Below are positions 34,675 to 42,846 of a stretch of DNA of 64,000 nt, piece by piece (positions within the stretch are counted from its first letter, which is position 1; every line of letters starts with the position of its first letter). The translations under genes were made by a program, and so were the position numbers. The stretch comes from Saccharopolyspora_C sp040643635 (GTDB taxonomy: Bacteria; Actinomycetota; Actinomycetes; Mycobacteriales; Pseudonocardiaceae): contig NZ_JBEYUS010000024.1 of the NCBI RefSeq assembly GCF_040643635.1, forward strand, positions 14,494 through 78,493. The letters are read 5' to 3'. The notes under the pieces are model-generated. The model ran no database searches. It was not told the origin of the DNA and worked only from the letters and a program-made list of their open reading frames with translations.

Positions 34675-36108
34675 ATGACTGCGACTGCCACTAGCACGGC
34701 TACTGGCACCGGCCGCGTCGTCCGGGTTCTCGGCCCGGTCGTGGACGTCGAGTTCCCGCGCGACCAGGTGCCCGACCTCAACAACTCCCTCACCGTGGAC
34801 ATCACGGCCGAGGCCATGGCGAAGACGCTGACGCTCGAGGTCGCACAGCACCTCGGCGACAGCGTGGTGCGCTGCGTCTCGATGCAGCCGACCCAGGGCC
34901 TGGTCCGGGGTGTCGCGGTGCGCGACTCCGGCGAGGGCATCTCGGTGCCGGTGGGCGACGTGGTCAAGGGCCACGTGTTCAACGCCCTCGGGCACTGCCT
35001 CGACGAGCCGGGCTACGCCTCGGACGCCGAGCGCTGGTCCATCCACCGCAAGGCCCCGGCGTTCGACCAGCTCGAAGGCCGCACCGAGGTGCTGGAGACC
35101 GGCATCAAGGTGATCGACCTGCTCACCCCGTACGTGCAGGGTGGCAAGATCGGCCTGTTCGGCGGTGCGGGTGTCGGCAAGACGGTGCTCATCCAGGAGA
35201 TGATCCGCCGCGTCGCCAAGAACTTCGGTGGCACCTCGGTGTTCGCCGGCGTCGGCGAGCGCACCCGTGAGGGCAACGACCTCTGGGTCGAGATGGCGGA
35301 GTCCGGCGTGCTCGCCGACACCGCCCTCGTCTTCGGGCAGATGGACGAGCCGCCGGGCACCCGCATGCGGGTCGCCCTGTCGGCGCTGACCATGGCGGAG
35401 TACTTCCGCGACGTCCAGAACCAGGACGTGCTGCTGTTCATCGACAACATCTTCCGGTTCACCCAGGCAGGCCAGGAGGTGTCCACCCTGCTGGGCCGGA
35501 TGCCTTCCGCGGTGGGTTACCAGCCGACGCTGGCCGACGAGATGGGTGAGCTGCAGGAGCGGATCACCTCGACCCGCGGCAACTCGATCACCTCGATGCA
35601 GGCGATCTACGTGCCCGCGGACGACTACACCGACCCGGCGCCGGCGACCACCTTCGCCCACCTGGACGCGACGACGGAGCTGTCCCGGCCGATCTCGCAG
35701 ATGGGCATCTACCCGGCGGTCGACCCGCTGACCTCCAGCTCCACCATTCTGGACCCGGCCGTCGTGGGCGACGAGCACTACCGCGTCGCCCAGGAGGTCA
35801 AGCGGATCCTCCAGAAGTACAAGGAGCTGCAGGACATCATCGCCATCCTCGGCATGGACGAACTGTCCGAAGAGGACAAGGTGACGGTGCAGCGGGCGCG
35901 GCGCATCCAGCGCTACCTGTCGCAGAACTTCTTCGTGGCGAAGCAGTTCACCGGGCAGGACGGCTCCTTCGTGCCGGTGAAGGAGACCATCGAGGCGTTC
36001 GACAAGCTCTGCAAGGGCGACTTCGACCACTACCCGGAGCAGGCCTTCCTGTCCATCGGTGGTCTGGAGGACCTGGAGCAGGCCTACAAGAAGCTCACCG
36101 AGAAGTGA
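34675..36108 (+). CDS. atpD: F1Fo ATP synthase subunit beta
   Basis: Catalytic subunit, 477 residues: P-loop GGAGVGKT, catalytic GERTREGNDLW, LLFIDNIFRFTQAG and the DELSEEDK motif. ATG at 34675. Followed directly by a terminator rather than by atpC. Confidence 0.97.
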   Translation: MTATATSTATGTGRVVRVLGPVVDVEFPRDQVPDLNNSLTVDITAEAMAKTLTLEVAQHLGDSVVRCVSMQPTQGLVRGVAVRDSGEGISVPVGDVVKGHVFNALGHCLDEPGYASDAERWSIHRKAPAFDQLEGRTEVLETGIKVIDLLTPYVQGGKIGLFGGAGVGKTVLIQEMIRRVAKNFGGTSVFAGVGERTREGNDLWVEMAESGVLADTALVFGQMDEPPGTRMRVALSALTMAEYFRDVQNQDVLLFIDNIFRFTQAGQEVSTLLGRMPSAVGYQPTLADEMGELQERITSTRGNSITSMQAIYVPADDYTDPAPATTFAHLDATTELSRPISQMGIYPAVDPLTSSSTILDPAVVGDEHYRVAQEVKRILQKYKELQDIIAILGMDELSEEDKVTVQRARRIQRYLSQNFFVAKQFTGQDGSFVPVKETIEAFDKLCKGDFDHYPEQAFLSIGGLEDLEQAYKKLTEK

Positions 36109-36113
36109 GCCCC

Positions 36114-36149
36114 GGTCTTCGCCGCGGTGCACCCACCGCGGCGAAGACC
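36114..36149 (+). terminator. terminator directly after atpD
   Basis: Perfect 16-bp stem (36114-36129 with 36134-36149), 4-nt loop CACC, five bases after the atpD stop. No U-run; it is nevertheless a very stable hairpin between atpD and atpC. Confidence 0.75.
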
Positions 36150-36207
36150 CATCGGCAGGGGTCGGGGTCCGGTCACGGGCCCCGGCCTTCTTTTTCGCCC
36201 TTCCCAG

Positions 36208-36255
36208 AGGAAGGGAACCTTCCGGTCACCCGTGACCGGAAGGTTCCCCTGCTCG
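36208..36255. repeat. family-1 palindromic repeat between atpD and atpC
   Basis: GAGGAAGGGAACCTTCCGG TCACCCGTGA CCGGAAGGTTCCCCTGCTC, nearly perfect in the inner 34 bp. It lies between the atpD terminator and the atpC promoter. Confidence 0.9.
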
Positions 36256-36316
36256 CACCCCTCCGGATGTGACGCGGCCCTGCTCGGCCCGTCACCAGGG
36301 CCCGCCTGGCGTTGGC

Positions 36317-36322
36317 TAGACT
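36317..36322 (+). promoter_or_regulatory. -10 element of a separate atpC promoter
   Basis: TAGACT, giving a leader of about 25 nt that contains the AAAGGAG Shine-Dalgarno. The same hexamer drives argS and the DUF3105 gene. Confidence 0.55.
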
Positions 36323-36353
36323 GCGGGCTGTACACCCGACAAAGGAGACGCGC

Positions 36354-36719
36354 GTGGCCAACATGTCCGTCCAGCTGGTCGCTGTCGAGCGCCGCCTGTG
36401 GTCTGGTGAGGCGACCACCGTCGTGGCCCAGACGACCGAAGGCGAGATCGGCATCCTGCCGGGGCACGAGCCGCTGCTCGGCCAGCTCGTCGAGGGTGGC
36501 GTCGTGAAGATCACGACCATCGACGGCGACACCGTGACCGCCGCCGTCCAGGGCGGATTCCTGTCCGTCACCGCCGACGGCGTCAGCGTCCTCGCCGAGT
36601 CGGCCGAACTCGCCCAGGAGATCGACGTCGCGCAGGCGCGCACCGACGCGAAGAGCGACGACGAGGAAGCGCGCACGAGAGCGCTGAGCCGACTCCGGGC
36701 GGCCGGGCAGTCGGTCTGA
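36354..36719 (+). CDS. atpC: F1Fo ATP synthase subunit epsilon
   Basis: Epsilon subunit of F1, 121 residues: beta-sandwich VQLVAVERRLWSGEATTVVAQTTEGEIGILPGHEPLLGQL, then a shortened C-terminal helical region (DEEARTRALSRLRAAGQ). GTG start with AAAGGAG six bases upstream. Unusually it is 245 bp from atpD, behind a terminator and a repeat, with its own promoter. Confidence 0.94.
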   Translation: MANMSVQLVAVERRLWSGEATTVVAQTTEGEIGILPGHEPLLGQLVEGGVVKITTIDGDTVTAAVQGGFLSVTADGVSVLAESAELAQEIDVAQARTDAKSDDEEARTRALSRLRAAGQSV

Positions 36720-36731
36720 CGGGCCGCGAAC

Positions 36732-37184
36732 ATGGGCTCCGCGGGCGTGTGGTCGATCATCGTTTTCGGGCTGGTGCTGCTCCTGGCGGCCGCGGCCCTG
36801 AGCGTGGTGCTGGCCGCGCGCCGGCGGTTGCAGCAGTTGCGCGCCGGCGGGATCGACGTGGCGCTGCGGCTGCGCACCGATGACCGCGGGCGGGGCTGGC
36901 ACCTCGGTGTCGCGCACTACCGCGGCGAGGAGTTCAGCTGGTACCGGGTGCTGAGCCTCAGCTCGGGCCCGAACTGGGTGGTGAACCGCCGCGAGGTGGA
37001 GATCGCCACCCGCCGCGAACCGTCCGCGTCCGAGGTGTACGCGCTGCCGCAGGCCGCGACCGTGCTGCACCTGACCGGTCGCGGTGAGGAGCTGGAGGTC
37101 GCGATGGGCGCGGACGCGCTCACCGGCTTCCTGTCCTGGTTGGAATCCGCGCCGCCCGGACGTTCCGTGCCCTGGGCTTCCTGA
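36732..37184 (+). CDS. DUF2550 membrane-anchored protein
   Basis: A 150-residue protein: one N-terminal membrane helix (WSIIVFGLVLLLAAAALSVVLAA) and a small soluble domain (GGIDVALRLR ... YRVLSLSSGPNWVVNRREVEIATRREPS). DUF2550 genes follow atpC in mycobacteria too; function unknown. 12 bp after atpC, so co-transcribed with it. Confidence 0.88.
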   Translation: MGSAGVWSIIVFGLVLLLAAAALSVVLAARRRLQQLRAGGIDVALRLRTDDRGRGWHLGVAHYRGEEFSWYRVLSLSSGPNWVVNRREVEIATRREPSASEVYALPQAATVLHLTGRGEELEVAMGADALTGFLSWLESAPPGRSVPWAS

Positions 37185-37197
37185 TCCCCGAACGTGC

Positions 37198-37227
37198 AGC
37201 GCCCCCTCTTCGGAGGGGGCGCTTTTT
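37198..37227 (+). terminator. intrinsic terminator after the atpC-DUF2550 unit
   Basis: 11-bp stem AGCGCCCCCTC/GAGGGGGCGCT closed by a UUCG tetraloop and followed by a run of five T. The most textbook terminator of the window. Confidence 0.92.
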
Positions 37228-37242
37228 CGCGCGTCGGGGGTG

Positions 37243-37292
37243 GATGAAGGGAACCTTCCTGTCACCGGTGACAGGAAGGTTCCCTTCATCGC
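37243..37292. repeat. family-1 repeat overlapping the LysR stop codon
   Basis: Perfect palindrome GATGAAGGGAACCTTCCTG TCACCGGTGA CAGGAAGGTTCCCTTCATC. Its right arm contains the stop codon (37286-37288) and last codon of the minus-strand LysR gene. Confidence 0.93.
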
Positions 37293-38203
37293 ACCGGGTG
37301 CGCGGTGCCGCCGTGTTCGGCGCAGAGGTCGCGGAGCAGACCGAGGAACACCTCGGCGAGCTCGGTGGGGGAGTGCGCGGGCAGCACGGCGTGCACCCGC
37401 CGGAACAGCGCGGGCTCGTCGAGTTCCCGGGTGACGGTGCCCGGCACGTCGCCGATGGCGAGCCGCGGCAGGAAGGCGACGGCGACTCCGGCGGACACCA
37501 CGGCCTGCGCGACGGCGTACGACTCGGATTCGAACGGGACGTGCGGGGTGAACCCGGCGGTGCGGGCCAGGTCGTCGAGCTGGCGCCGGTTCGGCAGTTC
37601 CCGCGGCGCGCACGCCCACGCGTCGGCGGCGAAGTCCCGCAGCACCAGCGGGGATCCACCGGTGGCGGCCGGGTGGCGTTCGGGCAGCACGGCGAGCACC
37701 GGGTCGTCGAGCAGCGGCACCAGTCGCACCCCGGCGGGCGGGTGCAGCGGTTCGCCGTAGGAGGCGACGAGCGCCAGGTCCAGTTCGCGTTCGGCGACGA
37801 GCGCGTTGCCCTCGGTGGGACCGAGGTCCACGACGGACAGCTCGCTGTCCGGGTGCAGCCGGTTCAGCGCGGCCAGGGCCTCGGGCAGCAGCCGCACGCC
37901 CGCGGTGGGGAAGGCGCCGAGCCGCAGCCTGGTGCGGTGCAGCCGGAGGTGCCGCGCCCGGTCCGCTTCGGCGCCGCGCAGGGCGTGCGCGATCCGGTCG
38001 GCGCGTTCGGCGAGCTGTTCCCCGAGTGGGGTGAGCCGGACACCGTGCGGGAGGCGTTCGACGAGCGCGGTGCCCGCTTCCCGCTCCAGCCGGGCGAGCT
38101 GCTGGGACACCGCGGGCGGGGTACGCCCGGTGAGCTCGGCGGCACGGGTGACGCTGCCGCCCTCGCGCAACGCCAACAGCAGCAGCAACTTCGCCGGATC
38201 CAT
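37286..38203 (-). CDS. LysR family transcriptional regulator
   Basis: A 305-residue regulator: N-terminal winged HTH (LLLLLALREGGSVTRAAELTGRTPPAVSQQLARLEREAGTALVERLPHGVRLTPLGEQL) and a C-terminal substrate-binding domain (LRLGAFPTAGVRLLPEALAAL onwards). Its 3' end runs into a family-1 repeat. It is divergent from two GNAT genes, which may be its targets; that is inference. Confidence 0.9.
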   Translation of the reverse strand: MDPAKLLLLLALREGGSVTRAAELTGRTPPAVSQQLARLEREAGTALVERLPHGVRLTPLGEQLAERADRIAHALRGAEADRARHLRLHRTRLRLGAFPTAGVRLLPEALAALNRLHPDSELSVVDLGPTEGNALVAERELDLALVASYGEPLHPPAGVRLVPLLDDPVLAVLPERHPAATGGSPLVLRDFAADAWACAPRELPNRRQLDDLARTAGFTPHVPFESESYAVAQAVVSAGVAVAFLPRLAIGDVPGTVTRELDEPALFRRVHAVLPAHSPTELAEVFLGLLRDLCAEHGGTAHPVR

Positions 38204-38274
38204 GAAGCTCCACTTTAGCCATCGGAAGCCGGGGTAACTGGCGGTGAAGGCTCCGGCTCGGAAAGACTGGTCGC

Positions 38275-38766
38275 ATGATGGACGCGACCCCGGACAGCGG
38301 CCGGTTCACGATCACCGCCGAATCGATCGCCGGTGCGGACGCCACGGCCGCGCTGGAGCAGTACGTCGCCGAGCTGGCGCAGGTGTTCCCCGCCGGGTTC
38401 GACCCGGGCCGGGCGGCGCCGCCGGAACCGGGCGATTTCGCGCCGCCGCGCGGCCGCTTCCTGCTGGTCCGGGACGCGGCGGGCGCGGTGCGGGGCTGCG
38501 GCGCGGTGCGGGTGCTGGAGCCCGGCATCGCGGAGATCCGGCGGATGTGGATCTCCCCGGTGCTGCGTGGTCGCGGCGCAGGCCGGGCGTTGCTGGCCGA
38601 GCTGGAGCGCAGCGCGGCGGAGCTGGGGTGCGGGGTGGTGCGCCTGGACACCGCCGCCGAGCTGCACGCCGCGCGCGCCCTGTACGGCTCGGCCGGTTAC
38701 GCGGAGATCCCCGCCTACAACGACAACGAGTACGCCCGGCACTGGTTCGAGAAGGTGCTGGGCTGA
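38275..38766 (+). CDS. GNAT family N-acetyltransferase
   Basis: A 163-residue GNAT: conserved acetyl-CoA-binding loop LRGRGAGRALLAELERSAAEL with preceding strand IAEIRRMWISPV, and C-terminal YGSAGYAEIPAYNDNEYARHWFEKVL. Substrate unknown. The ATG has an AAGACT hexamer six bases upstream. Similar in sequence to the next gene, suggesting an old tandem duplication. Confidence 0.85.
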   Translation: MMDATPDSGRFTITAESIAGADATAALEQYVAELAQVFPAGFDPGRAAPPEPGDFAPPRGRFLLVRDAAGAVRGCGAVRVLEPGIAEIRRMWISPVLRGRGAGRALLAELERSAAELGCGVVRLDTAAELHAARALYGSAGYAEIPAYNDNEYARHWFEKVLG

Positions 38767-38785
38767 GCGCTCCTAAGCTGGGCGC

Positions 38786-39256
38786 ATGCACATCGAGATC
38801 GCCGAGTTCGACCACCCCGACGCGCAGCGGCTGATCGAGGAGGTCCAGCAGGAGTACGTGGGCCGCTACGGGCGCCGGGACGAGACGCCGATCGACTCGG
38901 GCCAGTTCAGCGCCCCGCACGGGACGTTCCTGCTCGGCTACCTCGAGGCGGAACCGGTCGCGATCGGCGGCTGGCGGGTGTACGACCCGGCGGAACCGGA
39001 GTTCGAGGACGGCGACGTCGAGCTCAAGCGGATGTACGTCTCGCCCGCGGCGCGCGGTCGCGGCCTGGCGCGGCGGCTGCTGGCCGAACTGGAAGGACGG
39101 GCCGCCGACGCCGGGCACAAGCGGGTCCTGCTGGAGACCGGGAACCGGCAGCCGGAGGCCATCGCCCTGTACCGCTCGGCGGGCTACGCGGGCATCCCCG
39201 CGTTCGGCCCGTACCGCGACGACCCCGACTCGGTGTGCTTCGCCAAGCAGCTGTGA
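38786..39256 (+). CDS. GNAT family N-acetyltransferase
   Basis: A 156-residue GNAT with VELKRMYVSPAARGRGLARRLLAELEGRA and YRSAGYAGIPAFGPYRDDPDSVCFAKQL, paralogous to the preceding gene. TAAGCT (38774-38779) lies six bases before the ATG, so it has its own leaderless-type promoter despite lying 19 bp after its neighbour. It converges with the adenosyltransferase gene, three bases between stops. Confidence 0.86.
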   Translation: MHIEIAEFDHPDAQRLIEEVQQEYVGRYGRRDETPIDSGQFSAPHGTFLLGYLEAEPVAIGGWRVYDPAEPEFEDGDVELKRMYVSPAARGRGLARRLLAELEGRAADAGHKRVLLETGNRQPEAIALYRSAGYAGIPAFGPYRDDPDSVCFAKQL

Positions 39257-39259
39257 GCG

Positions 39260-39832
39260 TCAGGCGCCGCCGCCCGGGCGCCACAGCACGTCGCCGTCCG
39301 GGTTGGCGACGCGGGCGAGGATGAACAGCAGGTCGGAGAGCCGGTTCAGGTACTTCGCGGCGAGCGCGTTGCTGCGCTCCGCATCGACCTCGAGCAGCGC
39401 CCACGCGGAGCGCTCGGCGCGCCGGGCCGTGCACCGCGCCTGGTGCAGCAGCGCACCGCCGGGGGTGCCGCCGGGGAGGATGAACGAGTTCAGCTTCGGC
39501 ACCCGCGCGTTGTACTCGTCGCACCAGCCTTCCAGCCGGTCGACGTAGTCCTGGGTGACGCGCAGCGGCGGGAACTCCGGATCCGGCACCACCGGGGTGG
39601 CCAGGTCGGCGCCCACGTCGAACAGGTCGTTCTGCACGGTCCGCAACACCTCGACGATCGCCGCGTCGAAGGTCGCGGTGGCCAGCGCCACGCCCAGCAC
39701 CGAGTTCGTCTCGTCCACGTCGGCGTAGGCGACCAGCCGCGGGTCGGTCTTGCTGATCTGCGAGTTGTCCGAGAGCCGGGTGGTGCCCGCGTCTCCGGTC
39801 CGCGTGTAGATCTTCGTCAGGTGTACGGCCAT
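39260..39832 (-). CDS. ATP:cob(I)alamin adenosyltransferase (PduO type)
   Basis: Makes adenosylcobalamin, cofactor of methylmalonyl-CoA mutase. The 190-residue product has the N-terminal ATP-binding KIYTRTGDAGTTRLSDN, VDETNSVLGVA, and C-terminal CTARRAERSAWALLEVDAERSNALAAKYLNRLSDLLFILAR helices. TACCCT (39839-39844, minus strand) six bases before the ATG. Divergent from murA, the same arrangement as in M. tuberculosis (from memory). Confidence 0.94.
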   Translation of the reverse strand: MAVHLTKIYTRTGDAGTTRLSDNSQISKTDPRLVAYADVDETNSVLGVALATATFDAAIVEVLRTVQNDLFDVGADLATPVVPDPEFPPLRVTQDYVDRLEGWCDEYNARVPKLNSFILPGGTPGGALLHQARCTARRAERSAWALLEVDAERSNALAAKYLNRLSDLLFILARVANPDGDVLWRPGGGA

Positions 39833-39867
39833 GCCCCCAGGGTAGGTGCCGCAGGTCCGGTGATCGT

Positions 39868-39921
39868 GCGATGAAGGGAACCTTCCGGTCACCGGTGGCA
39901 GGAAGGTTCCCTTCATCGCAC
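39868..39921. repeat. family-1 repeat in a divergent promoter region
   Basis: GATGAAGGGAACCTTCCGG TCACCGGTGG CAGGAAGGTTCCCTTCATC. Both flanking genes transcribe away from it, so this copy cannot be a terminator for either. Confidence 0.9.
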
Positions 39922-39970
39922 GGCCGCGCGACGCGGCGCACCCGCCACGGACGGGGCGGCGCCCGGCCCG

Positions 39971-39976
39971 TAACCT
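39971..39976 (+). promoter_or_regulatory. -10 element of murA, leaderless
   Basis: TAACCT seven bases before the murA GTG at 39984. Confidence 0.5.
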
Positions 39977-39983
39977 GCTGTTC

Positions 39984-41240
39984 GTGAGTGAGCACTTCCG
40001 CGTGCACGGCGGGGCGCGCCTCGTCGGCGAAGTCGATGTGGTCGGCGCGAAGAACAGCGTGCTGAAGCTGATGGCGGCCGCGCTGCTGGCCGAGGGCACG
40101 ACGACGATCACCAACTGCCCGGAGATCCTGGACGTCCCGCTGATGGGCGACGTGCTGCGCAGCCTGGGCTGCGAGGTCGACATCGACGGCCGCACCGCGT
40201 ACATCACGACGCCCGCGGAGATCAGCCACGAGGCGGTGTCGCCGTCGATGGGCAAGCTGCGCGCCTCGGTGTGCGTGCTGGGCCCGCTGGTGGCGCGGTG
40301 CCGCAAGGCCGTGGTGACGCTGCCCGGTGGCGATGCGATCGGTTCGCGCCCGCTGGACATGCACCAGAGCGGGCTGCGGCAGCTGGGCGCGACCAGCCAC
40401 ATCGAGCACGGCGCGGTGGTGGCCGAGGCGGAGAACCTGCGCGGCGCCCAGATCTGGCTGGACTTCCCGAGCGTCGGCGCCACGGAGAACATCCTGATGG
40501 CCGCGGTCCTCGCCGAAGGCACCACGATGATCGACAACGCGGCTCGCGAGCCGGAGATCGTCGACCTGTGCGTGATGCTGCAGCAGATGGGCGCGAAGAT
40601 CGAGGGCGCGGGCACCTCGACGCTCACCGTGCACGGCGTGACCTCGCTGAAGGCGGTGGAACACCGGGTCATCGGCGACCGCATCGTGGGCGCCACCTGG
40701 GCGTTCGCCGCGGTGGCGACCCAGGGCGACATCAAGGTGCGCGGGGTGGACCCGCAGCACGTGAACCTGGTGCTGGAGAAGCTGCGCAGCGCGGGTGCCG
40801 AGGTCGTGGTGGGCGATGAGGAGTTCCGCGTGGTCGCGGACCGCCGCCCGCTGGCCGTGGACTACGTGACGCTGCCGTACCCGGGGTTCGCGACGGACCT
40901 GCAGCCGATGGCGCTGGCGCTGTCCGCGGTCGCCGACGGCACCTCGATGATCACCGAGAACCTGTTCGAGTCCCGCTTCCGGTTCATCGAGGAACTGGTG
41001 CGGATGGGTGCGGACGCGCGCACCGACGGGCACCACGCGGTGGTGCGCGGGTTGGAGCGGCTCTCCAGCGCCCCGGTGTGGGCGTCGGACATCCGCGCCG
41101 GGGTGGGCCTGGTGCTCGCCGGGTTGTGCGCGGACGGGGTGACCGAGGTGTGGGACGTGTTCCACATCGACCGCGGCTACCCGAACTTCGTGGAGAACCT
41201 GCGGGGCCTGGGCGCTTACATCGAGCGCGTCACGGACTGA
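39984..41240 (+). CDS. murA: UDP-N-acetylglucosamine 1-carboxyvinyltransferase, Asp-type
   Basis: First committed step of peptidoglycan synthesis: transfers enolpyruvate from PEP to UDP-GlcNAc. The 418-residue product has GEVDVVGAKNSVLKLMAAALLA and LRASVCVLGPLVARCRKAVV. The active-site loop reads TLPGGDAIGSRPLDMH, with Asp117 where most MurA have the Cys that fosfomycin alkylates. This substitution is known from M. tuberculosis and confers intrinsic fosfomycin insensitivity. A family-2 element follows. Confidence 0.96.
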   Translation: MSEHFRVHGGARLVGEVDVVGAKNSVLKLMAAALLAEGTTTITNCPEILDVPLMGDVLRSLGCEVDIDGRTAYITTPAEISHEAVSPSMGKLRASVCVLGPLVARCRKAVVTLPGGDAIGSRPLDMHQSGLRQLGATSHIEHGAVVAEAENLRGAQIWLDFPSVGATENILMAAVLAEGTTMIDNAAREPEIVDLCVMLQQMGAKIEGAGTSTLTVHGVTSLKAVEHRVIGDRIVGATWAFAAVATQGDIKVRGVDPQHVNLVLEKLRSAGAEVVVGDEEFRVVADRRPLAVDYVTLPYPGFATDLQPMALALSAVADGTSMITENLFESRFRFIEELVRMGADARTDGHHAVVRGLERLSSAPVWASDIRAGVGLVLAGLCADGVTEVWDVFHIDRGYPNFVENLRGLGAYIERVTD

Positions 41241-41348
41241 TCGGCCGACGGCCGGGCCGCCCGAGGCTCGGCCGCTCCCAGCGGTTCCGCGATCGCCGCT
41301 GCCGATCACTGCCCGCCTGCGAACCCGCCCTGCAAGTCTCGGCCGTTT

Positions 41349-41498
41349 CCCGTCAGCGGCGAAGCCGCTGAGCTGACGACCACCCACGACACCGGCACCG
41401 TCGCGGGTTCTCAGCGGTTTCCTCGCGAGGACAGCGTTTCTCATGTGGCGGAGCCACCTGTGAAAACGATCCCGCAGCGAGGGGACCGCTGAGGTTCC
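41349..41498 (-). repeat. family-2 structured element, intact copy (reverse orientation)
   Basis: Between convergent murA and LysE-type genes. Minus-strand reading: CCTCAGCGGTCCCCTCGCTGCGGGATCG, apex GTGGCTCCGCCAC, CCTCGCGAGGAAACCGCTGAG, then hairpin two CAGCGGCTTCGCCGCTGA. Stem bases CGGT/ACCG replace the CTGG/CCAG of the 52.5-kb copy, keeping pairing. Confidence 0.9.
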
Positions 41499-41534
41499 GC
41501 CACTCTCCCCACCTCGCAACAGGAGTTGGGGAGA

Positions 41535-42179
41535 TCACCCGCTCTCGAAAGCCACCCGGAGGCCGAGGGCGATCATCACGGTGCCGGTGGCGCGCTCCAG
41601 CACGAGCTTCACCTTCCGGCGGCTGAGCAGGGTGCGCATGCCGCCGACCAGCCAGGACGCCACCCGCCAGTACACGAGCGCCACGCCCAGGAACGCCAGC
41701 GTGAGGACCATCGAGGTGAGCGCGCGCGGTTCGCCGGGCGAGATGAACTGCGGCAGCAGCGTCAGGAACAGCAGGATGATCTTGGGGTTGAGCACGTTGC
41801 TGACCAGCCCCTGCCGGAACGCCGCGCGCCGCGTCAGCACCTCGCCGGCCGCCTGCGGTTCCGGCAGCGCCGCCGCGGGGGCCTCGTGCCGGTTCCGGAT
41901 GCTCTTCCACAGCGTCGTCGCGCCGAGCCACACCAGGTAGGCGGCGCCGCCGAGCTTGAGGGCCGTGTAGGCGACGGCGGAGGCCGCCAGCAGCGCGGAG
42001 AGCCCCGCGACCGAGATCGCCGCGTGCACCAGCAGCCCGGCGCAGCAGCCCAGCCCGGTCCACCACATCCCGGTCGACCCGCCGCGGATGCTGTTGCGCA
42101 GCCCGAGGGCCATGTCGGGGCCGGGGGCGACGGTCACCACGATCACGAACAGCACGAAGGGCACTAGTTGAGCCGGCAC
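41535..42179 (-). CDS. LysE family amino-acid/threonine efflux translocator
   Basis: A 214-residue exporter with six membrane segments. LysE/RhtB signatures: VTVAPGPDMALGLRNSIRGGSTGMWWTGLG and FRQGLVSNVLNPKIILLFLTLLPQFI. The GTG at 42179 is chosen because TATCCT (42186-42191, minus strand) lies six bases before it. Substrate is an amino acid or derivative, not determinable here. Confidence 0.9.
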   Translation of the reverse strand: MPAQLVPFVLFVIVVTVAPGPDMALGLRNSIRGGSTGMWWTGLGCCAGLLVHAAISVAGLSALLAASAVAYTALKLGGAAYLVWLGATTLWKSIRNRHEAPAAALPEPQAAGEVLTRRAAFRQGLVSNVLNPKIILLFLTLLPQFISPGEPRALTSMVLTLAFLGVALVYWRVASWLVGGMRTLLSRRKVKLVLERATGTVMIALGLRVAFESG

Positions 42180-42267
42180 CAGCGAAGGATAAGGAGCCGG
42201 GGCCCGCTCCGTCACGTGATCCGGGGGCGCCGCGACGGGCGCCACACCGGCACGGGGCCGAAACCGG

Positions 42268-42801
42268 TCAAACCCGCCGTTCGTGCAAGCAGAGCAGCTG
42301 GTAGGCGGCGATGGACTGGGCGTCGGTGATCGCGCCGCCGCGGATCATCCGCTCGAATTCGGCGCGGTCGAACCAGGCCGCCCGCATGTCCTGCTCCTCC
42401 GGTTCCCGCTCGTGCTCGCCCGCGGTGAGCCCGGTCGCCAGGTAGACCCGGCCGCGCTGGCTGGACATGCCCGGCGCCACGTCCAGCTGCCCCAGGTCGG
42501 TGAGCCGCGCGGCGCGCAGCCCGGTCTCCTCCCGCAGTTCGCGGGCGGCGAGTTCGGCGGTGTCCACTTCGGCGCGGTCCGGCGCGGTGCCCTGCGGGAA
42601 TTCCCAGCGGCGCCGGCCCAGCGGGTAGCGGAACTGCTCGACCAGGTGAATCCGGTCGCCGTCCAGCGGGATGATCAACGCGTAGTCCGGTTTGTCCACC
42701 ACGCCGTAGATCCCGTCGGACCCGTCGGGGCGGCGGATGCCGTCCTCCCGGACGGTCATCCACGCGTTCGCGTACACCTCGCGGCTGCTCGTCGTGCGCA
42801 T
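42268..42801 (-). CDS. NUDIX hydrolase (ADP-ribose pyrophosphatase-like)
   Basis: A 177-residue NUDIX protein. The NUDIX box reads GTAPDRAEVDTAELAARELREETGLRA, with WEFPQG before it as in ADP-ribose/nucleotide-sugar hydrolases. CACGAT six bases before the ATG at 42801 suggests a leaderless start. Confidence 0.88.
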   Translation of the reverse strand: MRTTSSREVYANAWMTVREDGIRRPDGSDGIYGVVDKPDYALIIPLDGDRIHLVEQFRYPLGRRRWEFPQGTAPDRAEVDTAELAARELREETGLRAARLTDLGQLDVAPGMSSQRGRVYLATGLTAGEHEREPEEQDMRAAWFDRAEFERMIRGGAITDAQSIAAYQLLCLHERRV

Positions 42802-42846
42802 CCGCCCATCGTGCACCGCCCCGCCGCGCGCTGATCGCGCGCCGTG

